DNA of 64,000 nt from Geosiphon pyriformis (taxonomy: Eukaryota; Glomeromycota; Glomeromycetes; Archaeosporales; Geosiphonaceae). Shown here one piece after another: positions 1 to 11,022 of this stretch (positions within the stretch are counted from its first letter, which is position 1; each line of letters opens with the position of its first letter). The stretch spans positions 413,621 through 477,620 of the forward strand of contig JAAOMT010000741.1 in the NCBI GenBank assembly GCA_016748015.1, given 5' to 3'. The notes under the pieces were generated by a model. The model made no database searches and was not told the origin of the DNA. It worked only from the letters and a program-made list of their open reading frames with translations. A program made the translations under genes and the position numbers.

Positions 1-546
1 AAAAGTACAGAATCCCTCAGTTAGAAACCTTTCATATCACAAATATCAATAAATAATTATTTACTATCTCAATCTACTCTTTATTATCAACACTTCATGT
101 TGATAGTAATTAATACTTAACCCCACAGGAACAATAGCTCTTGATTATGGCTATTGACAGAATACTAACTTGTACATTGCCTTGGCTCTTTTCTTTATTT
201 TCTTTTCTTTCTTTGATTTTTATTATTGTATACTAATCAATTGAGGATTAAAAGTGCTAAGATACAGACGTCATAAGTGACTGGTAAAAAACCTGTGAAA
301 CAAGGGTAAAACACTCATAGATTTAAGGATAGCTTACCAGAAGGATTACCAGCCACCATGCTGAGAAAGAAATTTAATGAAACTGTGGTTTTGGGAAGCT
401 ATAGATAAAACCATTAATTCACTTTCTGTCTATTATACAAAGAACTTCACAACCAAAACCTTCAGATATCAACACCCGAGTACCAACTAAGCACCAAATT
501 ATGGATTTGTTATTTGATTTAAGACCCCAAATAATCATCTGTAACA
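1..546 (+). repeat. Family-1 LTR, left end outside window (solo or terminal)
   Basis: This is the 3' portion of a plus-strand family-1 LTR. It has the same order of landmarks as the LTRs at 11628-12495 and 20944-21809: the 'atcaacacttcat' block, the 'tcttgattatggctattga' block, the T-rich tract, and the terminal TGTAACA ending at 546. From 547 the sequence is minus-strand integrase of another element. No primer-binding site or Gag follows, so this LTR was inserted into that integrase. The duplicated target should be GTGA (547-550), but its partner lies outside the window. Confidence 0.8.
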
Positions 547-1090
547 GTGATTGCTTCACACAATGTTCTGTTAAATCTCTCAACTAATCCATTTGTTTGT
601 GGATAATATGGTGATAATAATAGTCTTTTAATTCCAAATCTCTGACTTAATTCTGCTAATGTTCTATTCACAAAGTATATTCCTTAATTTGATAATAGTT
701 CTTTTAAACAACCATGTTGACAAATCAAATCTTGATGAATGAATTCGGCAACAGATTCTGCATCCGCTTTTTGAATGGTTTTTGCTTTTGGCCATTTAGT
801 AAGATAATCCATGGCTACTACAATATATTTGTTGTCTCTACTGGTGATTGTTAATAGTCCAACTAAGTCAATTCCAATGCAATCAAATGGTTGTTTCACT
901 TTGATTGGTCTTAATAGTTCACTTGGTCTTGTTCCACCTCTTCTCTAATAAGTATTACAATTCTGAATATATTGGATGATGTTTGGATATATCGATGGCC
1001 AATAGTATCTTTTTTTGGTTCTTTCTATAGTTGCTTCTTTATGGAAATGTCCTGCTGTTGGATCTAAGTGCATGTTGAATAGTATTGTTT
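547..1090 (-). pseudogene. Integrase (HHCC and DDE domains), E1
   Basis: Retroviral-type integrase that would insert the cDNA into the genome. Reading leftwards from about 1085, an HHCC-like zinc region is visible (H-x-x-x-x-x-x-H in 'HLDPTAGHFH', then a CX2C whose second Cys is now Tyr). It is followed by the catalytic core start 'GIDLVG', then 'VVAMDYLTKWPKAK' with the first catalytic Asp near 684-899. The copy stops at the inserted LTR before the catalytic Glu. In-frame stops interrupt it (e.g. next to the HHCC pair). Confidence 0.85.
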
Positions 1091-1399
1091 CTTTTTTTGA
1101 TTCTGTAATTACTCTGGTTGGTTGGTCTGAATTTTTTCTGTTTTTTTGGTAAAGTATATTTTGATGATTGATGAAATATTTTGATTGCTGTTTTATGTTG
1201 TTTTGTTCTTTTTGAGATAATTTCTCCTTAAACGATTAAGTATTTATATAATGCTAAAGTTGTTGGTATTTTTGTGTGTTCATTTTTTGTTATATTTTTG
1301 GGTTGAAATGTTATTAGATTTGTCTCATTTGCGACAATCCATCAGCATTTCCATTGTCTTTTCTCTTTTTATAATGTACTGTATAATTAAATGGTGAAA

Positions 1400-1712
1400 G
1401 TTTTATTTTTTATCTGACATGACAATCATCTGCAAATTTTTGTTTTTGGATTGATGTCAATTCTTTGTGATCAGTGTGCACCTCAAACTTTTGACTCAAG
1501 TATTTTTTCCACTTGATAACAGCCTAATAGATAGCTAAGTGTTCTAGTGTTGGAGTTCTATAGTTTTTTTCAGCTGAACTTAAGCTTTTACTGGTGTAAG
1601 CTATTGGATGTTCTCTTCTATCTGGTTCTTTCTGTAATAGTACTGCTTCTAATGCTTGGCCTGATGCATCAGTGGTAATTATGAATGGTTTGCTGTGGTC
1701 TGGATACATCAA
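1400..1712 (-). pseudogene. RNase H domain, E1
   Basis: Ty3-type RNase H that would degrade the RNA strand of the cDNA hybrid. The diagnostic segment 'PFIITTDASGQALEAVLLQ' (catalytic Asp in TTDAS) is readable near 1650-1690. It is followed by 'HPIAYTSKSLSSAEKNY', the usual Ty3 RNase H signature. The C-terminal part (1330-1520) is broken by stops such as 'TAG' where Trp is expected in 'YWAV.KW'. Confidence 0.85.
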
Positions 1713-2660
1713 TACTGGAGCTTAGATAAGTTTTCTTCTTAATATGTCAAAAACTTCTTGTTGGATTTCTGTCCATTTGTACTTCACATTCTTTGTTTGA
1801 AGTTGGTGTAGTGGTTGAGCTATTTTGGAAAAGTTCTTGATGAAGCAGCAATAATAACCTGTGAATTCCAAAAATGCCCTTAGTTCTGACAAGTTGGCTG
1901 GTACTGGAAAGTTTTTAACTACTTTGATCTTGTCTGGATCTGTTTTGATTCTGTTTTTGCTTACCACATGTCCTAAAAACTTGAGTTCAGTTTTTCCAAA
2001 GAAATATTTGGTTGTATTTAGTTTCAATCCAGCTCTTCTTAATCTTTCGAATACTTGTTGAAGATGATGCAGATGATTATCAAATGTTTTTGAGAACACA
2101 TTGGTGTTATTTAAGTATACAACTACTGATTTCCATAGTAGTTCAATATAAACAATTTCCATAAGTCATTGAAATGTGGCTGGAGCATTCATCAAGCCAA
2201 ATGGCATGACTTCAAACTCAAAATTTCCTTCTCTTGTGGTGAACACTGTTTTTTCTTTGTTGGCTAAATTCATGACTACTTGCCAGTATTCACTATTTAG
2301 ATCTAATGTTGAGAACCATTTATTTCTTCTAAAAGCATTGAATAGTTCTTGGATCTTGGGGGTTGGATAACTATTTCCTTTGGTTATTCCATTTAGTTTC
2401 TGGTAATTTACACAAAAGTGGATTTTTCCATTCTTCTTATGGACTAGTATTACTGATGACAACTATGAACTTATTGATGGCTGAATTAGCCTGTTGTCAA
2501 GCATCTGGTTGATTTCTTGACGAATGATCTCATGGCTAGCTGGTGGTAGTCTGTATACTCTTTGTTTAATTGGCATTGCATCTCTAGTCTTGATCTAATG
2601 CTGGATGATGTTGGTTCAGTCAAATTCATTTTTGCTAGCAAAGATGTCATTGAAATTGTT
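1713..2660 (-). pseudogene. Reverse transcriptase, E1
   Basis: RNA-dependent DNA polymerase of the E1 Pol. Visible blocks, in order, are 'SSVILVHKKNGKIHFCVNYQKLN' (shortened here to its recognisable parts HKKNGK and VNYQKLN), 'FSTLDLNSEYWQV' with the first catalytic Asp, 'VMPFGLMNAPATFQ', and the active site, which reads YLNNT where E5 has YLDDT. Both catalytic Asp codons have therefore gone to Asn by G-to-A change on the coding strand. Stops occur at the junction near 2163 and upstream of 2463. The 5' part (2463-2660) encodes the 'RQEINQMLDN' region. Confidence 0.9.
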
Positions 2661-3062
2661 GAGTAACATCTTAAGTTGCATCTGTTGAAGTGGATCTAGA
2701 TTCCCCATGTTCATCTGTTCCAATTGTTCTGGTTGAAGCAGATAACATTCACTTCTTCCATAGATGGTTTGTAATGTAATGTCCACATATCCACAAAGCT
2801 GTGGAAAATTTGGAATGTGGTTTAGTGGTTAATCTTCAACTTTGGTGGTTAAATATTCAATGATGGTTCCCTTTGGTATTTTGATGACTTTTCCTGTTGT
2901 GTTATAGATGGAAATTTTGATGTTTTTGGGGCTTTTGGCTAATATGTAGAGATTGGTAAGTCCAATTTCTCCTGATTTACAAATGGTGGCTTCTGCTTCA
3001 AACAATTGAGCTTGATTCTTTACTTTTCTTTTTATAGCTAACATATATTGGTCATATGGTGG
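2661..3062 (-). pseudogene. Beta-rich linker between dUTPase and RT, E1
   Basis: This segment corresponds to 17085-17444 of E2. It contains 'ISIYNTTGKVIKIPKGTIIEYL', typical of the beta-strand region that joins protease and RT in many Ty3 elements. It then has the conserved 'YGRSECYLLQPEQLEQMNMGNLDPL' block, of which only parts need be cited. Its function is not established. It is part of the single Gag-Pol reading frame and has no start of its own. Confidence 0.6.
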
Positions 3063-3074
3063 AATAGAAATTGA

Positions 3075-3539
3075 TTAATGGGTTGAGATAATTTTTCTTT
3101 TGTCAACAATTTCTTTTTCTGCCATATTAACTGATATGTTTATTCTATCCGTTGATCCAAATTCCTGTATCCTTCTTGCAATTATACCTAGTTCTTTCCT
3201 CTTTCTTACTAAAACTAATTGAGCTATTTTCACCAGAGGTAAGAATATTGCCTGTGCTATCTTTTTATTTGGTTCTATAATATAGGTCTTTTCTGAATCA
3301 TTTTGTAGCATGGCAATAATATTTTCTATGTATCCTGCATCAATTATCCCTTCTCTGATGTTGATTTCTTTTTTTGCTAAACTACTCCTAGATGCTAGTT
3401 GAATCATGATTGTTGCTGGAATTTCCAGAGCTATTTTGAGATCAATACATGTACACAAATTTGGTTCCAATTTGATGGGATCTTTCTTTGGATATCTCAG
3501 ATTAAACCCTGCATTAGTATCATGCGCATGTTTTGGCAT
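3075..3539 (-). pseudogene. dUTPase domain inside Pol, E1
   Basis: This domain would hydrolyse dUTP to dUMP and pyrophosphate, keeping uracil out of the cDNA. The five motifs of the trimeric family are readable: 'TNAGFNLRYP' (motif 1), 'RSSLAKKEINI' (motif 2), 'GIIDAGYIENI' (motif 3, catalytic Asp kept), 'KKIAQAIFLPL' (motif 4) and 'EFGSTDRI' (motif 5, P-loop-like). The reading frame is open over 154 codons, about the usual length of a complete dUTPase domain. Several Gly are lost (GYIG to GYIE, AKKG to AKKE), each by G-to-A. Confidence 0.9.
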
Positions 3540-3563
3540 GATACCTTCATTATTATCACTATA

Positions 3564-4415
3564 CTATTTGAGTTTCTGTTTCTTAGAGAGATCAGAAAGC
3601 ATAATGTATATTTCGGGGTTTAAATCAGAGTCTGAATCATTGATATTTTTGTTGCCATATTGTGTAGAACTGAAACTGGTGTTTTTGTTGTTGTCATTGT
3701 CGAAGTTTGAATCAGAATTGAAAACTGATTCCAATTCCAATGCACAGCTGCTAATTGGTTCTTTTTCTGAGATCGTGTAGATCATGTGTGGTGGTGGATT
3801 GTAAATGAGGTCACACTCATTACAATATTAAAAGTCACAAGGAATTAAGCAATGTTGACATAACCAAGTATTCAACTGCTCTAACTACTGCTCTTGTTCT
3901 TTCCTAGTAGGTGCTAGCTCTTGATAATGTTTGTGGAATTGTTTTAAATCTAGGAGATTTATGACTGGTTCTAAGTTTCAGTCAAGTTCTATAGGTTCAG
4001 ATGGGTTATTTTTAATTGTTTTTATTTCTTCTAAAGTCATTTCTTCGATTTTGGTGAGTGCCATTCACCAAATTTCATCATCATTGTGTGGGCACCTGTT
4101 CAGACATTTGATGGCTTGTCTCCAGGCAGCATCTATGAGTGTTCTTTTTCTTATCCAGTCGCTTATAAGGATTATGTATTAACACAATTCATTGCACATT
4201 TCTCCTTATCCAGGAATGTTGTTCTACATTCCTTTGTCCAGAAAAGTTTTTTCACAAGTCAAACATAGTTTATTGTCCCATTTTCCAACCCATTTTGGCC
4301 TTCTAAAGCATTCAATGATGCATGGGCGACAGTAGAATTTTGTTGCTAAAGTGTACTCCTTATTATCACTACAACAAGCACCCATTGATGACAATTTCTT
4401 GTTGCAATCAATGCA
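3564..4415 (-). pseudogene. Cysteine-cluster (putative zinc) region and acidic spacer, E1
   Basis: Between protease and dUTPase the coding strand shows four CX2-3C pairs from 4415 down to 4182: CIDC, CRPC, CLTC and CNELC, with the landmark 'LDKGM' between the third and fourth. All eight cysteines are intact in this copy, although two stops interrupt the frame. A second, partly lost pair lies near 3850. A Ser/Asp/Asn-rich acidic spacer (3564-3785, 'SNSDSNFDNDNN'-like) then leads to the dUTPase. Four paired-Cys knuckles suggest two zinc ions in a RING-, LIM- or PHD-like fold, but I cannot assign a family. Confidence 0.6.
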
Positions 4416-4832
4416 TACCAGTTTTGGGTGGTAATAAGTAAATTGGTGGGGTGTAGTATAAGAATTATAAGTGGGTTTGCTGTCAGTTGTTGGTTCTTCT
4501 TCCTTCCTCTTTCCTTTTCCCTTTTTGTCTTCTTTTTATTCCCAATTTATTTGTTCTTTCTGATCATTGTCAGTTTCTCAGGCTTGGTTGGCTTTCTAGG
4601 TAAGTTCTTCACTCTGCTTTTTTTTGCTGTTGTCATTCCATAAAAGTACTGGTGGCAGCTCATTGTGTTCTGTGTCAGCCCAGAAAACTTGGTAAGCTTT
4701 CCAGGTAGGTTTCTTCTCTTCTTCTTCAAATTTAATGAGTGGTGCTGTCAAGTTAGTGGGTTTTAAATGACCACACGTGGCTGGTACACATGTGTGTTGA
4801 CTGTTTTGGCTCAGTTGGAGCTCTTGCGTTGT

Positions 4833-5447
4833 CTAGTCCAGTATGGCGTTAGTTTTAGATAACCAATCATTCTCTATTAATGCCTGATATTGGGTTGCTT
4901 CTATCACTAGGACTTTGATGGGAATGATGATGCCATTGACTTCAAAAGGGAAGTCATCAATCTCACCAATGAGAGTTTTGGTTGCTCCATTGGTGGTTAT
5001 GATCCTGGTGCTGGCAGTGTGATCAACTTGGCAACCTAATTGGTCTATGAGTTGTTTTGTAATGATGCTGCCAGCTGATCTACTGTCTAGGATCAGTTTG
5101 ATGAAGTGGCCATTAACTTTGACATCAGTGTACATGGCAGTGATTGGTTTGGTGTTAAGAGTGGCTCCACTGAATAATAGAACTGGTGTGGTTTCCTCGA
5201 GTTTGAACGGGAAAATGGTGTTCAGTGTTTCATTCTCAGTGATAGTAGTGGGGGGAATATTGCTGGTAAGTGTTGATTGTTGTTTGGTTTCCAGATTATT
5301 GGGTTGGGCATTTTTTGGGGTAACCAAGAGACTTAAATAGTTCTGAGAATTCGGATTCTGGGCATACCCAGTGTCTGAATTCCATTGTCGAGATCCTGCT
5401 GGTTGTGTAGAAGAACTGGGGATTGGTTGGTAGACTACCATCAACAA
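4833..5447 (-). pseudogene. Aspartic protease, E1
   Basis: Retropepsin-like protease that would cleave Gag-Pol. The core 'VNGHFIKLILDSRSAGSIIT' corresponds to the LILDSGSAGS motif of E2. The catalytic Asp is kept but the Gly of DSG is Arg here (GGA to AGA type change), so it would be inactive. Downstream, 'VLVIEATQYQALIENDWLSKTNA' resembles the C-terminal 'iLG.DWL' hydrophobic block of Ty3 proteases. The frame is open for 204 codons. Confidence 0.85.
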
Positions 5448-5544
5448 TCTTCAGCTTTGTTAAGTCAATTTCGACCTTTGAGTTCTGTTTTGAGATAAGT
5501 TCTGAGGCAGTGTTGAAATTTGTTGGGGCTAATAGATTACCTGT

Positions 5545-7522
5545 AGCTGATAAATGGATTGTGCCTATAGCTAATAAATTGTTGGTGTTATCGATTGATA
5601 AATTGGTGCTTGATATACTGGTGGTTAATAAATTGGCTGCTGTGTCATAGGTATGTAATTCTGATGGTATGGCTCTGAGTTTGGTAAGTTATTTGGAATT
5701 CAAAACTGGTAATTGGGGTTTTGATATTGATTTTCTGATTGTTGGTTATTTAAGCAATGGCAGCAATCAATTTGTAAGTGTTCTTGTTTACCACAATAGT
5801 GGCAAACATGCATTTCCTGTTGCCACTGTTGATTGGTCGATGATAATAGACATGACTGATTCTAGAAACAATTCACGTTTCCAGAATTATTGTGTCATTG
5901 TAGTGGTTGATAAATTGTGCAATTGTTAGCTAAGTATTCCTCTAATTTTTAATTGATGGAATCACTAAATTGTTTCAATTTGGAATCCAATTCAGATGAT
6001 CTATTCATTACTAGATTAACAGCTTGGACATGGTTGGCTTCTAATTCAGCAGTTTCAAAATCTCTGGCATTTGTAACAGCTGCTTGCAGATTAACAGGAT
6101 GTATTGGATGTACATGTTGCAAGATACTACTGTGTAATCTGCAAATAAACTGATTTAGGATCTGGGCTACTGTGAAGTAATTGGCAGATTCCTGTGAAAG
6201 CATTCTAAGTAAGTAATGACTGCTTTATTTTCTCCTTGTTTGATGGTAGTGAAAATATTTGCTAGTTTGTTAATGCTGTTATTGTTGCTGAAGTATCTTA
6301 AGAACTCAATTTTGAATGCATTGAAATCTTGGAGCTTGTTGACTAGGCTTTAATACCATGAATCAGCAGTATTCTGGAGAAAATATGGGATGGCTTACAT
6401 TGCTCTGGTGTCATTTTATCTATTAGCCACTATGGCTTTTTCTACGTCATTAAGCCAGACTTGGGTGTTGTCTTCTTTGCTGGTAAATTTCTCAAGTTTT
6501 GCTATTGGAGCATAGGCTTTTGGATTCAAGTTTGGTTGTTGAAGTTGTTGTTGCGGCTGTGGAAGCGGCTGCTGTGGTAGTTGAGGTGATTGAAGTAGCT
6601 GTTGTTGTTGTTTGTCGATTAGTGGAGCTGGGATTAGATTGATCATAATTACTGGAGGTAAGTATTGTTGATTATTAATGTCAGGGTTTTGATCATTTTG
6701 ATCATGCTGCATTCGAAAATTTGGAGTTTCAATTTCTGGATTTTCTAAATTTAGATTTTTCTAAGTCTGAAAGTTCGGAATTTCAATTTTCTGATTTTCA
6801 GTGATCAGGTTCTGGTAAGTAAATTCTTGATCTTCAGATTTTTCTTCCTCTTCTTTTTGGTCTTCTTCTGATTCTGTTACTTTTCAGAGACTCATGGTTC
6901 CGAAATCTGGTTGGGGTAGTGGAGATTGGAGTCCTGATGGCATAAGTGATCGAGACTTAAATCTTTCAAAATATGCGCCATATGATTCTAGAAGATTTTT
7001 TTTCCTTTGTTTACTCTGAAATGGAAATTGTCCAAAGGTTGATGTCATGTTTGATGTGGACATACCTGTTGATGTAATATTGATGGCACTTCCAGGTGTA
7101 TAATAATATGATGGATTAGTTGGTGATTTGACTCTTGTTTTCTTCTAAGTGAATGGTTGTATCCTTTGAGATGTTACTGCTGGTGTTTGTAATTTTTTTT
7201 TGTCTTTGTTTGTATAGGTAATTGGATATCTTTGTTGAGTGTGAATTTCAATTTCCTTATTGATTTCAGTAAGGATTGCTGTGAAATTGTAATTTGTTGG
7301 TAGGCTGGTATTCTGGATTAATTTGTTATAGAAGTTTTCTCTGGCTAAATTTGTTTCTACTGGTACTTCTAGTAAATATGAGATTCTCTCATGGACGTAG
7401 AAATTGAAAGCTGATTTTGCTAATAAGTGGTTGTTAGTTAATCCTAAATGTTGACAGTAGTGTTGGAATAAAGATTTCACGAATCCTAAATGGTTTGTCC
7501 CTGTTTTTTCGGATTCTGCCAC
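5545..7522 (-). pseudogene. Gag with CCHC zinc knuckle, E1
   Basis: Structural capsid/nucleocapsid protein. The start codon at 7522 begins MAESEKTG and matches 12555 of E2. The order is: N-terminal domain 7145-7522; Gln/Pro-rich spacer near 6530-6620; capsid-like region 5949-6450 with the Ty3 Gag landmark 'WLNDVEKAI'; an intact CCHC knuckle CHYCGKQEHLQIDC at 5763-5804; then the tyrosine/proline repeat (5545-5652), which includes PPVY. Stops and frame changes split it (e.g. 6415, 6204). Confidence 0.85.
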
Positions 7523-7566
7523 TGTTTAAATAGGTGTTGTTGATGCTAGTTCTCTATAGGATTATA

Positions 7567-7583
7567 CCTCACAGGGAGCACCA
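7567..7583 (-). promoter_or_regulatory. Primer-binding site of E1
   Basis: On the coding strand this reads TGGTGCTCCCTGTGAGG. It starts two bases inside the 5' LTR and begins with TGG, as expected for pairing with the CCA end of a tRNA. The same sequence is kept in E5 and, with one change, in E2. The implied tRNA 3' end (...AGGGAGCACCA) resembles elongator tRNA-Met, by inference. Confidence 0.75.
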
Positions 7584-7585
7584 AA

Positions 7586-8449
7586 TATTACAGATAATTA
7601 TTTGGGATCTCAAATCAAATAACAAATCTGTAACTTGGTGCTCAATATCTTGACAATGCTAGTGTTACTGGTACGTTGGTTTTATCTGAAGGTTTTTAGA
7701 GTTGAGTTCTTTGTATAATAGACAGAGATTCAATGATGATGTAGTTGGTTAGTAAGTTGTGTTCTCAATTTCTGTTTTCAGTTTGGTGGCCAGTTTATTC
7801 TGGCATTCGTGCCCTTCTGATAAGCTATCCATTAATATATATATAATTTTACTCTTATTTCTGGGTTTTTTACTAGGCTATCTATAATGTCAATTACTCG
7901 GCACTTTAATCCTTAATTAGTTAATATACAACAATAAAATCAAAGAAATAAATAAATAAAAAAAAATAAAAAAATGAGCCAAGGTGATATGCAAGTTACT
8001 ATCTCATCAATAGCCATGATCAAGAGTTATTGTTTTAGCATGGTTAAGTATCAATTACTATCAACATAAAGTGTTGATAATAGAGAGTGGATTTGGATGG
8101 TAAATAATTTATTTATTTAATATTTGTTGATAGAAGATTTCTAACTAAAGAATTCTGTCTCTTTCTATTTCTAATACTGCTGCTATATATACCTAATTAA
8201 TGTTCTATAAGATTGCTCACATTCCTGAGCAATGTGCTATAATTTCTTAAGCAATGTGCCCTAATTTCTAACATTGCTCCATATTGCTAAGCAATATGCC
8301 ATGTTTTCTGAAATTGCTCCACATTGCTAAGCAATGTGCCATGATTTCTGTTATTGCTCTATATTGCTAAGCAATGTGTTCATGTGCTATATACTATTCG
8401 CTTATTGGTCTACTATTTCCCTATATCTGTTTTTTTTTTATGAGTAACA
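7586..8449 (-). repeat. 5' LTR of E1, with 40-bp palindromic U3 array
   Basis: Family-1 LTR in minus orientation, 864 bp. Its start reads TGTTACTCAT on the coding strand (ending at 8449), and its 3' terminus has decayed to TATTACA at 7586. Its R/U5-like half matches the E2 and E5 LTRs. Its U3 is different: instead of GGAATTCC-type repeats it has about four units of a 40-bp repeat (8212-8384) centred on the palindrome TTGCTAAGCAA. A TATA-like 'tatatat' lies beside the array (8184-8190). Confidence 0.85.
8212..8384. repeat. Tandem array, 40-bp unit with TTGCTAAGCAA palindrome
   Basis: About four imperfect copies are present, each containing an 'attgct...gcaat' inverted repeat. The two best units are each 40 bases. 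The array sits in U3 just upstream of the TATA-like box, where an enhancer would be. A decayed version of the same motif is seen at 61790-61860. Confidence 0.8.
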
Positions 8450-9664
8450 CCAAAATAACTATATAAAACAACTTATAAAGAATTAAAAAAATAATTAATT
8501 ATATTTTAATATCTGTTTACTTGTTAGTATTATAATAATAAATATAAACAAATTTTTTAATATTAATTACAATATAATTTTTATATTTACAAATTTAAAC
8601 AGTTTTTTAAATACTTATTTAATATTAATACAAAAACAAATTAATAAAAACAAATTAAAATACAATCTTAAAAATATTAATTATAAAAAATAATTGAAAT
8701 TTGCAAATATATTTTTGTTAAAAATCAATAATATTTTGTATTTTTTTTTTTATTACTTGTATTAAAAATTTAAACTTAATATAACTTTTTTAGTATAATA
8801 TTATATGTATTTTAGCAAAAGTTATTTTTAAAAAAGTTTAATTTTATGGCTTTAATAACTTTAAAATCAAGAAATTATTTAAGTTATACAGATTAGAACT
8901 TTTAGTATTTAAATTAACCAAGTTTTTTTAATTAAAAAATAAATTTAGAAGTTTTTAATTATTAAAGTATTGAATATATCTAAATATAGTTAAGACTATA
9001 AAAATTAAAATTTTGTTTAATATTAGTTTAAATATTAATAATATTTTTTTTATAATAATTAAAACCAAAAAACATTATAGAGCTTAAAAATTTTAAAAGT
9101 TTTAATTTATTTTAAATATTAATATTTAAATAGCTATTTTAAAACATATAAAAATTTTTACTATAAATAAAAATTACATAATTTGAAGTATTTTAAAACA
9201 TTAATTGTTTTAAGTTATTTAATAATAAATAATATTTTAATATTAGATCTAATTAATATTAAAAATATTATAAATAATTTAATAAAAAGCTAAATTAAAA
9301 AAAATTAATAAAAATCTTAATTTTAAATAATTAAACTTGTTAATATTTTTTGCTAAAACATATTAATAATATTGTTTTTACTAATATTATAGTTAAAATA
9401 ATTATAATAAATTAATTAATATGTTCAAAAAACTGTTAATAAAAAGATAATTGGTTTTTTTAAATATACTAAATAAATTTTAGAAAAATTATAATAAATT
9501 AATTCTAAAAATATTTTTGATTTTATTAAATATATGATTAATTTGTGAATTTGTTTTTAGTTTATAGACTAAAACATAAGTTTTTATAATTTTTAATTTA
9601 TATAAATAAAAAAAATTTTAATTAAGATTAGTTAAAAATTTTTTAAGACTTTTTTAGAATATAT
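8450..9664. other. AT-rich stretch, no gene seen
   Basis: This stretch is almost wholly A/T, with only short open frames of low complexity. No recognisable retroelement motif, LTR end or host gene is visible. It is probably a fully decayed repeat. Confidence 0.6.
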
Positions 9665-10523
9665 TGTTATAGTTTAAAAATTTAGCAAAAAAATTATAAA
9701 ATAATATAAATTATTTAATTATAATATAACACAATAATAATCTTAAAAAGGTAATAATTAATATAGTAATAAGTATTATCTTATAATAATAGCAAGTACT
9801 AATTTATAATAATAGTAAATATTAATTAATAATAACAACAAATACCAAGTTGAAATATCAAAAAAAATATTATAATATGTTTTTTTATAAAACTACAAAT
9901 ATATATATATATAGTAGTTTTAATATTAAAAAAAATAGCAATTTATCTAACAATTTAATCTTATTAACTTCTAATCTTTTATTTGATTATTTTTTAGTTT
10001 CTACTTTTAATAAATATTTAAAAAAATCTTTAAATCAAAAAAAAATCAAAAATAATATTAAAAACTATTATTATAATCAAAGATATTAAAAATTTTTATT
10101 TGTGTTATTTACTAAATAAAACTATTATTTATTAGCTAAATTTTTTAGAAGAATAATTTTTGATCAAAATTATTTATGTTATTATTAATTAATAAAAGCT
10201 TTATTATAAGAATTAAGAAAAACATTAAAAATTATTAATATTTTATGTTTTTAGATTAGAAAAACACATTAAGTAATTGCAAAAATAATTTTAGAAAAAA
10301 CTTCAATACAGTAAGTAAATTTTAGTTCAGTTTTTGAAAAAAAATACATAAATATATATTATAATCAGAATTAAAAAATAATTTATATTATAATATTAAA
10401 AAAAAAGCTTTTAATATAATATTAATATTATTACACAAATAGAATTAAAAAACTTATAAGAAATTAATTACAATTATAATAAAATATTAACATTTAATAT
10501 ACCAAAAAAACCATCTTATAATA
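9665..10523 (-). repeat. Family-3 LTR, decayed, minus orientation
   Basis: This is homologous to the reverse complement of the well-kept copy at 49393-50209. Shared blocks include the 23-bp array (here 'taataatagcaagtactaatt', 9770-9842), 'aaacacattaagtaattgcaaaaataattt' (near 10260) and the terminal 'aataccaaaaaaacca...ttataata' at 10523. It begins TGTTATAG at 9665. The short frame at 9850-10089 lies inside this repeat and is not a gene. Confidence 0.7.
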
Positions 10524-11022
10524 TTTAATAAACTTTATAAAAAAGAAAAATTAAAACAAAATAATAATTAACAATAATTTATTATTAAAAAAAAAAAAAC
10601 CAAACTAATCACAAAAACTTTTAATATTACTATTATTAAATTTTGCTGTGTTTTTATTTACAATATTAAAGTAATTTTAAATTACTAAAAAAATGTTGCC
10701 TAACTAAAAATATTTTCACATATTATATTAATATTAGAATAAATCATTATATAAAAAAAATCACATAATATAAAACTTTAATTATATAAAAATTATTTTA
10801 ATTTACTATAAAAAAACAACAATAATAGCCATTACTATTGTTTAAATCTATTACAAAATTAAGCAATATGCCAACAAAAATTATTTAATATATTGTATAT
10901 AAAAAACACCAGAAAACATATTAATAATTCAGAAATTAGTCTTAAAAAAAACCAGCAAAAATTAGTAATACTTATTCAATATTCAAGAAAATTATTATGT
11001 AATTAATAAAAAAACAATGCAT
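10524..11022. other. AT-rich stretch, no gene seen
   Basis: A/T-rich DNA between the family-3 LTR and the E3 5' LTR. No coding or regulatory signal was recognised. Confidence 0.5.

Larger units (their letters stand above)
547..8449 (-). mobile_element. Ty3/gypsy element E1, 3' end missing from window
   Basis: Minus-strand LTR retrotransposon. Read from the right it has a 5' LTR (7586-8449), primer-binding site, Gag, protease, cysteine clusters, dUTPase, linker, RT, RNase H and integrase. The integrase is broken at 546/547 by an inserted LTR. The rest of the integrase, the C-terminal extension and the 3' LTR would lie to the left of the window. All frames carry stops, so it is a dead copy. 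It keeps some motifs lost in E2 and E5: the eight cysteines of the first cluster and the dUTPase aspartate. It has lost the RT active site (YLNN in place of YLDD) and the protease glycine (DSR). Confidence 0.9.

Noticed and set aside
3075-3539. Host dUTPase gene
   Set aside because: It is in frame with retroviral Pol domains in three separate copies, with no introns or own promoter, so it is an element module.
5047-5340. Plus-strand 97-codon frame over the E1 protease
   Set aside because: Antisense shadow of the protease. The same kind of shadow appears at 42494-42769 over E5.
8212-8384. CRISPR-like regular repeats
   Set aside because: The units are contiguous tandem repeats without unique spacers, inside an LTR of a eukaryotic element.
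547-8449. Endogenous pararetrovirus (RT plus dUTPase-like domain)
   Set aside because: LTRs, a primer site, a DDE integrase and target duplications in the sister copies identify LTR retrotransposons. No movement or coat protein is present.
9850-10089. 79-codon open frame rich in Asn, Lys, Tyr
   Set aside because: It lies inside a decayed family-3 LTR, its composition follows the A/T bias, and the homologous copies do not keep the frame.
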